The notes below the pieces were generated by a model, which searched no databases, was not told where the DNA came from, and worked only from the letters and a program-made list of their open reading frames with translations. 64,000 nt of DNA, from NCBI GenBank assembly GCA_026929865.2, contig CM049397.1, positions 2,913,501 to 2,977,500 on the forward strand, written 5' to 3'. Made by a program: the position numbers and the translations under genes. Shown piece by piece: positions 43,075 to 53,371 of this stretch. Every line of letters begins with the position of its first letter. Position 1 is the first letter of the stretch. The DNA comes from Hyperoplus lanceolatus (Eukaryota; Chordata; Actinopteri; Uranoscopiformes; Ammodytidae).

Positions 43075-44074
43075 AATATGTTATCAGTATGCTATCAAAA
43101 TGAATGTGTTAACGCACGGTGATTACTTTCTGGAATTAATGCATACTTTTTTTTACCGCATGCGTAGAATGACCCGCCCGACATCCCACCCACTCTGCAC
43201 TAGTCATTGTTCTAGCGTAGCGTTATGGCTGACCCAGGATCTGTTGGGTACTGAGCACAATTCCAGCGCGCATCGGCACATGTCCGGCTGAACGGAGCAG
43301 CATGTTTTTGTTTTGACCTGCTAGTTGCCGTGTGAGTGTCGTGGGCGGCAGTTGCTGTCGGAAGCAACAGGCGGAGCAACGTTGACTGCTCTGTTCAGAG
43401 CAAGAGAGGACACAAACATCTGCAGTTTTCAGAAGTGTGTGTGATTTAATACAGGACATCAACACAACGTCAGCTTTCTGGCACACACACACACACACAC
43501 ACACCTGCGGGCTACAATCAAGTTGTTTGCAGGAATGCAAAACTTGAATCCAGAAATGATTTAATTTAATGTCATGCACATTTATGAAAACACACTGATG
43601 TATCTACTGATGCTGGTGTAGAACACCAAATAAAGAAATCATAGAAAATGAGAATGTTCAGGCATATTTCGAATTGCGATTTATCGCTATTTAAATATGA
43701 TGAATCCACAGCTACCCTGTGATTAATCTGATTAAAAATGTTAATTGTTTGACAGCCTTAGTTATCAGTCATTCACACCTACGTCCTTTTGGGGGGAAAA
43801 AATCCCCTTCTTAAACTGTATATAGTCTGAAGTCTTTTTATAAAGAGATATGGGACTTTGCTGCCTCCCACACATTACTGTCCATCATATTTTTGCTGTT
43901 TTGAAGCAGTATGATTTTTCATATGTTGACTGTTCCCAAGGTGAGTCAGTAGCAAGATGTGTCTGCTTCGGTTACACTCAACAGAAGCATGGAGATTTTC
44001 TAACGCCCACCGCCAGCCGGCCTGAATGGAAAAAAAACAGAAAGGTGATTACTCATTGGCATCCAATCCAGAGC

Positions 44075-44113
<39 letters not shown>

Positions 44114-45510
44114 GCTGACCTTGGCCAAAGGGCTTGTCAATCAAACAGGGATCACTTCATACACTTTGGTGAACGTTAACTTGAGCTGGCAGGACCCCTT
44201 TCTGGAGCAGCTGCTTGGCCTCCTCCTGGACACATTTGTCCTTTGGCTTTTGATCTAACGGTCCACACAGATGTTCCTTCACCCTCACCTCAACCCTTTT
44301 TTCACTTATTTCCCAACCTAATACAATAATTAGCAGTATACACCCAATACAGATTATTATCATTCAGAATTGATTACATCTATATTTGTAAACAAAAAAA
44401 CATTTTCTATATTTACATAATTGAATTGTTGTAATTGGTTATCACTTTCCTATCTTCTGTATGTTTACACTACAGTACATGTTTCTCTCTGTGTAATAGG
44501 AAAATTCATCTTGTGAGTAAACTGACCTGGCAATACACCTGATTATGATTTTAATTGTGTTCGGAGAACGTAATTTTATTATCATTGCAACGAGATTAAG
44601 CTCTTAAATAGATAGTCCAGTAATCCAGTGGTATAACTAAGGTGACGGTTCAAAAGTTCGGAATTTAAATGTGCTTCATCTCTGCAGATTATATTATTGT
44701 ACTGCTAAGTGAATGTGGGACCACTGAGCAGCAGTGCCACAAGCCGACTATCCAAACAACACAGGGCTGACTTCGCTTTACATTAGAAAACGTGTCATGA
44801 GAAGAGATACAAAGCTAAAGAACTTGCTTGATAGAGTCAGTCGACAGAAGTATAAGTACATTTGATGGATCTTGCGTGTGTCTGAGCTGTACAATTGATT
44901 TGCTATGGCTCTAAATAAGCTCAGTTTCATCAGCTGGTTCATGTGTAAATGTCACATCCCTGCCTTGACTTAAATTTAATCTTTTATAATACCCCAAAGT
45001 CAATCCAGATTTGGATTCCTCTGACGGGCATGCAGAGAGTAAAGTAAAGTGCAAACTACATTAACTGCAAATAGATAAACTCATGCTTCCCATATTATCA
45101 GACAGACCTGTGCCTTAGAGCTCATTTTGGGTTATCGACATTCACAGATCTGTGCTGGGGTTATGGAGGAGAAATCCAATGATGCTAAGCCAAATCCACC
45201 ATAGAATTATATTACCACCGGACCGTATGAGGAATTTTGATGTATTCTTTGAGACTGTATGAGAAACTATGCACTGCCAGGGGGATGAGAGGGCCACACT
45301 GGGGTAAGTTTTTGAAGAAGGTGGGCACATTTGTAAACTGAGTAAAATTAATTTGGACTCAAATTTAGGGTCCTGCGTCTTGCCAAGAATAAACTGTACT
45401 TTTCTGATAGTTGCGTTGATAATTCAGTTGTATAAATAAGTGCCAAACAAATAACGTTACAGTCTGACATGAAACGATACCAATGAGCTCCCCGTACACC
45501 CATAGACATA
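43075..45510. other. Copy A: unclassified DNA with microsatellites
   Basis: A CA run lies at 43482-43505 and a longer one at 44076-44111. No exon, RNA gene or bounded element is recognised in the rest. Confidence 0.5.
44076..44111. repeat. (AC)18 microsatellite, copy A
   Basis: An uninterrupted AC run of about 36 bases. The same locus in copy B (59120-59217) is about 98 bases. Confidence 0.95.
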
Positions 45511-45514
45511 TTAA

Positions 45515-45863
45515 AGCTCCCATATTATACACTTTTCGGTACTATTTTACACCATATTATATGGTCTTAGTGGTCCCTAATTTGTTTTTCTTTAATTGTT
45601 TGCTGAAAAAAACTTTCAGATAATTTATTGTACTGTGCTGATGTTCAGCTAATCTCACAATGGCCTGTTTTTATTTTTTTTTAAACGAGGAGAATTCTGA
45701 CTGGAGTATATTGGGGGGGGGGGGGGGGGGTTCAGAAAGGGGGAGATTGAGCAAAGTAAAGATTGTTATTTTTTAAAATATTTTGGCAGTCTCTAGGCAC
45801 ACCGTGGACCCATGGATATGTTAGAACACATTTAAAAAGTGCATTTAGCATAATATGTGACCT
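45515..45863. mobile_element. TTAA-flanked MITE, copy A
   Basis: The left end is AGCTCCCATATTATAC; the right end read inwards is AGGTCACATATTATGC. Both are flanked by TTAA (45511-45514 and 45864-45867), which suggests a piggyBac- or Kolobok-type element. It contains an 18-base G run (45713-45730). No coding capacity. Confidence 0.7.
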
Positions 45864-46620
45864 TTAAGCATTTCTCTGTGGTTGCTTTGTGTATCTCTTT
45901 GTGGTAAGAGGTATTCAGCCAGAATCACTATGGCAAGAGGGAGCACCAATAAGAGTCCTGGGATTTGGTGCCATTCCTCTTCTGGAGCCCCTGTGGACTA
46001 TAGAGGCTTCACTATAGGGTACAGCAGTGTATCATTATAGCTCCTTTCAGAGAGTATTTCCAATAGTTACACTAGCGATAGGTGTGACCCTATAACAAGC
46101 AGTGTGGCTGAAGGCAAGAAGTGGAGCACTGTTGTGCTAGAGGTTACAGCTTGGGGAGGGGAAACCAGACTCCTGTGTTAAAGCTATGATAAATAGTACG
46201 TAAGGCGAAGGCAGTGTCTGTGCAATCCAACCAAGATTAATGACCAAGGCACTACATAAAGTGAAATAGTTTATCTCAAGCCTAACAACATGAAACTTGT
46301 AAATGAGCCTGCCGTTAATTCTTTACCGGGGAATGCGGACACGCTCATGTTGCATTCAGTTCATCCACTACACATTCAGGAAGCGAAAGCTGAAGAACAT
46401 ATTCTCCCCTTGGACCATGTTGGCCATTTGTCCAATCTATAGGTGGCTGGGGTGCTATTTTTGTGTATTTTATTGTCTGTCTGTCTCTCCATCCATCTGC
46501 AAGATTGTCTCTCATCTCCCAACCTCTCTGTTGCTGTTGCTGTTTAGTTATTGGGACTGTACTGTAACATGAGGAGTGAAACGCGAAGGGAGCGGATAAG
46601 AGATTCCCTTTTATGTACAC

Positions 46621-46624
<4 letters not shown>

Positions 46625-46682
<58 letters not shown>
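46625..46682. repeat. (AC)n microsatellite
   Basis: About 58 bases of pure AC, just outside the right end of copy A. Confidence 0.95.
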
Positions 46683-46684
<2 letters not shown>

Positions 46685-46809
46685 CATCTCAGTCAACTGC
46701 CTTTGATATACAGTTGATGGTTTGGCTGTGTAGGTGGCTGATATAACTCTTCACTTGTGTGCGTACCGTTGTGTTTGTGTGTCCATTCGTGCTGATTAGT
46801 TATCTCTAG

Positions 46810-46810
<1 letters not shown>

Positions 46811-46875
<65 letters not shown>
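46811..46875. repeat. (TG)n microsatellite
   Basis: About 65 bases of pure TG, complementary to the AC run 130 bases to its left, so the two could pair as an inverted repeat. Confidence 0.95.
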
Positions 46876-46876
<1 letters not shown>

Positions 46877-47848
46877 TATGACACTTGTGTAAATTGGTCA
46901 GTGCAAACTATCAGCCAAAACACACAGACCGTTAAATTCTACTTCATTAATTTCCATTAATGATACGAAGAAAAAAAGGTTGTGAGATGAGAGCAGGAGT
47001 GCTTTGCCTTTTAATATGTCCTTAAAGTCCCTTCCCTCCTTCAGTTTCACCCTTCATCAGCAGAATTGAGAATTTGCTGTTAATCAACCTGCCAGGGCAA
47101 AATAGATAGTTGAGTAGAAAGCTCAAAAGGATGAATGGCAGCTCTGGCTCATTCTGGCCTAGGCCATTTGTTTCACAGGGGGCTCTGGTGCGGTTGCTGT
47201 AATCAGATTTGCTTGTCACTCTCTTTGTATCTGCTACAAATGGGTCGGTGGCCACTTTGCCTTGCAGCCAGCCAGCCAGCCAGCCAGTGAGCAAGCCAGC
47301 TAGCTATCACACAGAATTATGAATGACATTTTCAGAAGAGGAAGGCATGAGGAATCAATTATATGTACAGAGAGAATGCTAATAAGTCAGCCGCTGCAAA
47401 TGAAGGATGAGAAAGAAGGAGAGAGAGAGACACAGAGAAAAGTAAAAAAAGGGATAGAGTGGAATATGTTAGAGCAAAAAACAGAGGGGAAAAGAGAGAG
47501 AGAAAGTATTCTTTAAAAAGACACGTCCGTGGGTGGAAAGAGAAATGAAAATGAATGAGTGATGCAGAGGAAGAAGATAGTGTGAACATTCCTCTGTTCT
47601 CTCCTTTAAAGGCATATCAGAGAGCTCCCTGCTGCGATGCTCTGCGTTTGTGATAAAGTTCAGTTACAGATTGAGCCGACTCCAACCGATCGATCGCCTC
47701 TACCCATCTCCTTCTCTCTCTCTCCTTTTTTTCTCCCTCTGTCTTTCTTCTCTCTCCTTTTTCCTCTGCTGCCTCCTTTGCCTGTTGAACCTTATTTCTA
47801 GTGCTACGAAATGTGATCTGTGGAGAGTGGTGTGAGGGTGAGAACAGT

Positions 47849-47879
<31 letters not shown>

Positions 47880-48296
47880 ATAGATCGTGATTGTTCGAAT
47901 GTTTGCATATACATTTACAAAGACAAATGTGTGTGTATTTAGAGCAGGGTTGCTTGTTAAATATGTAGTTCAGCCCATCTGCTGCATTCAAGGAATATCT
48001 CGTATTTCCTGGTTGGCTGCTGGAAAGCATCGCAATTAAAGAGCTGTTTTCTGTTGCCATAAAATAAAATAAGAAGCCAGACCACAGTACGTACTTAAAC
48101 CTAGGCATTGTGAAAAAGGTGATATGCTTTTTTGCATCCGGCTTTTCAGCAGTTGACTTTCAAATGTCATTCTTGATTGCACCAGTAGAGACACATTTCA
48201 AAATGAGTCTCTTCTTTCAAATCTGTTACTACACTCAACAAAAATATAAACGCAACACTTTTGTTTTTGCTCCCATTTTTCATGAGATGGACTTAA

Positions 48297-49209
48297 AGCC
48301 ACTACGAGTAACATGGCATGTTGGCGTCCCCTTTGGACAAAAGCGGTAGTATTTTTACGACGCCTCGCGTCTTAGAAAGCTGTTTTCAGCTACGCCAGGG
48401 CGCGTGAGTGTGGACTGAGAAGGGAGCAATATAGTGCATGTCTGTGTGTTGAGAGTGTGAGGACTCTTTTCGGCTCCGTGAGAGTGTTTTTGACACTGCA
48501 TGAACTAATGCCAGTCACTGCCACACATACCTGATTGCAATGAGTTGATCCAGCAGTGTCACCTCACCTAACTACTCGCACGGAGCTGAAAGATTACGTC
48601 CACCACAGAAAGCGAATGAACGAGACTGCAGTTAGTATGGATCACGATGAGGTACGTGCTTATGTTGTTGTAAATAATTACTCTTTCAGATAATGGGTTA
48701 TCTGATATGTGGTGAAGAAGCAACTTGTGTTAGTACCAACTGCTCATTCATTTAGGAGTAAACACTGCAGTTCTCACAAAGCTTCATGAAATTGTATACA
48801 TCGTTGCTTGGCAACGCCCTCGTCCCCCGTTGCCTATATCCCTTTTAGCTTTTCTTCATTGCATTTTTCTTTGATGGTTCAGCCCCGTTATCAGTCAGCT
48901 ATGACGACAAATAACTGTCTCAAACAAGGGGCTCCCGCTCCCCTTCCCTCACCTGAGGATAGGGCTTCTCAATTCACGTTGCTGCACCACACTGAAATCT
49001 GCGACCAATACGGATATGTGACCATAGAGCCTGCACGAGCGAACCGAAAATCGGACTGGGTGTGCGACCAGACCAAAAGCAGTAATAAAAACTATTTAAA
49101 AATGTCTTTCTTTGCACTGATGGTCTCATTTGCTGTTAAAGGTAATTTATGATTATCAGAGGAAACATGAGGCTGTTTAAAATATATTTAAATGTTACTC
49201 GTATCCGCT
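48297..49209. mobile_element. TTAA-flanked element inside the Tc1 inverted repeat
   Basis: A 913-bp insertion between two TTAA copies (48293-48296 and 49210-49213); removing it restores the Tc1 repeat exactly. The ends read AGCCACTACGAGTAACAT and, inwards from the right, AGCGGATACGAGTAACAT. TTAA duplication points to piggyBac or Kolobok. An exon-like MNETAVSMDHDE followed by GTACGT (about 48616-48660) and a frame ending near 49152 may be remnants of a coding unit, but no domain is recognised. Confidence 0.75.
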
Positions 49210-49457
49210 TTAAAGATCTAAAATTCATTCCAGATACACAATATTACCATTTCTCTCAAACATTGTTCACAAATCTGTCTAAATGTGTGATAGTGAGCAC
49301 TTCTGCTTTGCTAAGATAATCCATCCCACCTCACAGGTGTGCCACATCAAGATGCTGATCTGACATCATGATTAGTGCACAGGTGTGCCTTAGACTGTCC
49401 ATAATAAAAGGCCACTCTGAAATGTGCATTTTCTTGCTTTATTGGGGGTCTGGGGAC

Positions 49458-50480
49458 TCAGAAGTCAGTATCTGGTGTGACCATACCATTTGCTATGTAG
49501 TGAAGAAGCATCTTCTTCGTGATAGTGTTTATCAGATTGTCAATTGTGGCCTGTGGAATGTTGGTCCACTCCTCTTCAATGGCTGAATGGTTGCTGGATA
49601 TTAGTGGGAAGTGGCGCTGTCGTATACGCCGGTCAAGCACATCCCAAACATGCTCAATGGGTGACATGTCCAGAAAGTGCTTACACAAGAACTGGGACAT
49701 TTTCAGCTTCCAAGAATTGTGTACAGATCCTTGCAACATGGGCCGTGCATTATCTTGTTGAAACGTGAGGTGATGTTCATGGATGTATGGCACAACAATG
49801 GGCCTCAGGATCTCATCATCACGGTATCTCTGTGCATTCAAAATGCCATCAATAAAATGCACCTGTGTTCTTCGTCCATAACAGATGCCTGCCCATACCA
49901 TAACACCACCACCACCATGGGCCACTCGATCCACAACATTGACATCAGCAAAGTGCTCACCCACACGACGCCACACACGCTGTCTGCCATCTGCCCTGAA
50001 CAATGTAAACCGAGATTCATCCGTGAAGAGAACACCTCTCCAACGTGCCAGACGCCATCGAATGTGAGCATTTGCCCACTAAGTCTGTTACGGCGATTTA
50101 GCTAAAATCAGGTCAAGACCCCGATGAGGACGACGAGCATGCAGTTGAGCTTCCCTTGAGACGGTTTCTCAGACAGTTTGTGCAGAAATTGTTTGGTTAT
50201 GCAAACCAATTGTTTCGCAGCTGTCTCAGTGGTTGGTCTCAGACGACCTTGAGGTGAAACCTGCTGGATGTGGAGGTCCGGGGCTGGTGTGGTTAGCGTG
50301 GTCTGCGGTTGTGAGGCCGGTTGGATGTACTGCCATATTCTCTGAAACACCTTTGGAGAGACGGCTTGCAGGAGAAATGAACATTCAATGCACGAGCAAC
50401 AGATCTGGTTGACATTCCTACAGCCAGCATGCCAATTGCACGCTCCTCAATGCTTGTGGCATCTGTAGACTCTTGCTGTG
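49458..50480 (-). pseudogene. Frameshifted Tc1-family transposase
   Basis: Fragments match the intact protein at 2184-3197: RSVARALNVHFS and NRPHNRRPR near 50420-50300, HGGGGVMVWAGICYGRR near 49920-49870, LTFQQDNARP near 49760 and MSPIEHVWDVLDRR near 49660. The start codon is lost (AGAG where ATG is expected) and several indels shift the frame. The second aspartate and the glutamate still read in one frame, but the segment between them is scrambled. Inactive. Confidence 0.9.
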
Positions 50481-50873
50481 AGTCAAAACTGCACATTTCA
50501 GGTGCCCTTTTATTGTGGACAGTCTAAGGCACACCTGTGCACGAACGATGATGTCAGATCAGCATCTTGATGTGGCACACCTGTGAGGTGGGATGGATTA
50601 TCTCAGCAAAGCAGAAGTGCTCACTATCACACATTTAGACAGATTTGAGAACAATGTTTGAGAGAAATAGTAATATTGTGTATCTGGAATGAATTTTAGA
50701 TCTTTAAGTCCATCTCATGAAAAATGGGAGCAAAAACAAAAGTGTTGCGTTTATATTTTTGTTGAGTGTATAAGATGATAGCATGACTTTAGCAGAAAAG
50801 TAGGAGTAATGCATTGTCCACTCTTTGAATTGTTAGTTTAAAGGGGGCTTTCTCACCTAATTGGAGCACCTTC

Positions 50874-51043
50874 CATGGTGGCCACTAGGGGGGTGGTACC
50901 AAAAGTGAGCAATGTTTCGTTGACTCACTTGTTAAACAGGCCGTTTTCACAGTCTTACTAACCCTATTTACGAGCTGGTCAACAAAACCATTCTAGTCTG
51001 TATGTTTAGGTCATATCTCCATGACAACACTGAATGGGGTGAA
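50874..51043 (+). repeat. Dispersed repeat truncated at the copy B junction
   Basis: Homologous to 15433-15603, with CATATCTCCATGACAACACTGA near its end. It stops where copy B begins, while the other copy continues, so the breakpoint lies inside it. Confidence 0.7.
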
Positions 51044-51430
51044 GCCACAAGTCAAAAATTGGCAAGTTTCAGTTTGAGTACAAAGGGGCCACAACAAGAC
51101 ATACTGTATATTAGATTTATTGTATAAGATATAATTGACAAAATGCGCAATGACGATAGAAAACGGATTGTGAGTATTTGTGAATATTCTGAATGTGTCC
51201 ATACACATCTGCCCATGGAGTCTGCCCATGTCTCCTATTCATAAATCTGCCAATGGCCTTGGAATTTCAGTACATACATTCCATGGTCCCCATAAGATGA
51301 ATACTACAAACTTGATCCACTTACCACACTTCTACTTATGAATTAAATTTGTGTAAATATAATGCTGTGTAATTTGCAACATATACAGTTAGGCCCCCCT
51401 GCACTTCCCACTTGTTAGTCAAACTATCCA

Positions 51431-51708
51431 TGCGTTTCCAAATCACATACTTTTTCTTTTTTACTGCACCACATACTAAAGTACAGAAGAGTTTTTGGGC
51501 CACAGGAGAGAAAAAAAATCACATTAGGAAGATTTTTTTCATTATGTCTTGAAATGTCAAGAATAAAGACGAATACTACAAAATGCTTTTGGAGCTAGTG
51601 GGGTATCTAGATATTTTCAGCATACTACAATTGACGTGCATGTATTGGGACATCCTAAATCTTTTTCTGGCATACTAAATAGTATGGAAGTATGGGGATT
51701 GGAACGCA
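51431..51708. mobile_element. MITE with TGCGTTCC ends, related family, copy B
   Basis: Duplicate of 36391-36668, with one extra T in the left end (TGCGTTTCCAAATC). Confidence 0.6.
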
Positions 51709-52602
51709 GGGCATGTCTTGTTTGAGTTAAAACATAATTGTCACGGTTCTGCCTACTACCCGCCCTTCTTCTGTGTGATCCGCGCCAGGTTTTCCACTCT
51801 ACCCTTTATCCTGGCTGACTGACAAGTGAGACAGCCAATTGTCGTTGCCGTCTGCCCCACATCCACTGTCCTCATCAGCCTTGCCTTTAAAGCCACACCA
51901 GGATCGACAGTCAGCACTGAATTATTGCATTCATGTTCATGTCTGGTTATGCCATGTACTCCTGACCCAAGCCTTGTTTTTGGACTCTGTTCTTTGCCAA
52001 GCGCTCTTTGGAGAACTGACTGCCTTCTTGTTGCCAACCTTTTCCATCTCCAACTCGTGAGTCTTGCCCAGCCCTTGTTTTCTCTGCCAAGCTGTTAATT
52101 CACTTTTGGATCCACAAACATTTCTGGTCTCACCGGCCCTGATAATAATGGTGCATTTTATCTGACAGCATGTGATTAGTGCCCCACACCTTAACGCTTT
52201 CATGAACTGGGTCAACATTGAATCATTTGTCGAGAGGAGAAATAAAAACAGACATTAACACGAAAGATGTCAGTATAACTAGGAACATAGGGAGTTCTGA
52301 ACAGAAAGCCCCTGAATTTGCTTCCTTTTTCTGTGTGATTAAGCAGCTATCCACATAGAATGAATTCGTATTGCGGTGGCACCTGGCACTGCCACTTTGG
52401 CCCTGGAGGTGTCGGGCCCTTTAATTACTTTTTTTTTTTTGCTGCGGGTTTATTCATGTTTTGTGATTAGATCATCCGACCTAGAGCAAAAGGAAGCCAC
52501 ATTTATGGAAATCTTGGGTTGTTTTAATGCTTTGCCTGAGAGCTGATCGTTTCAGCTGTAACAACCTCAGCCAATGGAGCTACTATGCTACAGACACATT
52601 CT

Positions 52603-53011
52603 GGTTGCGTTCCCGAATCGCATACTTTCTACTATATAGTATGTAGAAAAAAGATTTAGGATGTCCCGATTCTTGTGGCCAGATTTAGGATGGTTAGAAG
52701 TACCCGGATGTCCTACTTCATGCGGCCAAGATTGTTAGTGTTGAAAAGTGCATCCTATTTGGGCGATTCTGACCCACAATCCAGTGCGCACGTGAAGTGA
52801 CGTAACATTGACGAAGCCTCCATATGAAAACAAACGGGGATGCGACGGATATAAAAGCGAGAGGCAAGATCAAGGCGCAATGTTATGATGAAATAAGAGA
52901 GAAAAGTATGTCCCAATAGTATGCCTACTGCATCCTAACTAGATTATTTTTATCGTCAGATGTAGTATGTTGAATAGAAAAAAGAAAGATTATGCGATTC
53001 GGAACGCAACC
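52603..53011. mobile_element. MITE with TGCGTTC ends, copy 3
   Basis: Duplicate of 37563-37970 inside copy B, with one extra C in the left end (GCGTTCCCGAATC). Like copy A it has GGT/ACC outer bases. Confidence 0.75.
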
Positions 53012-53371
53012 TTTGTATTCTGTCTTCTCCACTGTGGAGAAAACACAGCGTTTTTTTTTTTTTTTTTTTTTTTTCAAAGACCTTTCCCATCAGACACACC
53101 TGTCCTCCCAAGTCTGTTCATTTCTACATCCTATTAATTTTTATTCTTTCTCTTTGACCCTTCTGGCTTTTAAAAACACAGCAGACTAGTCTGTGTCTGT
53201 TCTAATGGGATTTTTTTCAAATGATTTATTTGCCTCTGATTCTCCTTAGCTCAGGTTTAACTGGTTTCTGGAAAGAAATAAAAAGGCAAGAATCACTGGC
53301 ATGCTGTCATCACAAACTGTGTGACATTGAGATGAACATTTAGCAATATACTGAATTTTAATGAGGAGTCT

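Larger units (their letters stand above)
36004..46473 (+). repeat. Segmental duplication, copy A (10.5 kb)
   Basis: From GCCACAAGTCAAAAATTGG to GTGTATTTTAT this segment matches 51044-61573 in the same orientation, with only scattered substitutions and small indels. Across 40731-41306 I saw just two differences. It carries the same MITEs, LINE insertion, foldback element and microsatellites. The flanks of the two copies differ on both sides, which marks real breakpoints. Short stretches inside not listed separately (37971-38318, 41678-42275, 45868-46473) show no gene. Confidence 0.95.
46474..48231. other. Spacer between duplication copies, no gene seen
   Basis: Microsatellite-rich: AC at 46625-46682, TG at 46811-46875 and TG at 47849-47875, plus CCAG tandem units near 47268-47286 and CT-rich stretches around 47700-47770. 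No exon can be supported. Confidence 0.55.
48232..50768 (-). mobile_element. Tc1-like transposon, second copy of family 1, broken
   Basis: Same ends as 1886-3516 (CACTCAACAAAAAT), flanked by TA (48230-48231 and 50769-50770), but in the opposite orientation. The left inverted repeat is split by a TTAA-flanked insertion (48297-49209). Without it the length is about 1.62 kb, matching the complete copy. The transposase is frameshifted. Confidence 0.92.

Noticed and set aside
44157-44363. Short minus-strand frames identical in both duplication copies (also 59263-59469, 45142-45330, 60249-60437)
   Set aside because: Conservation here only reflects recent duplication; no domain or splice structure supports coding.
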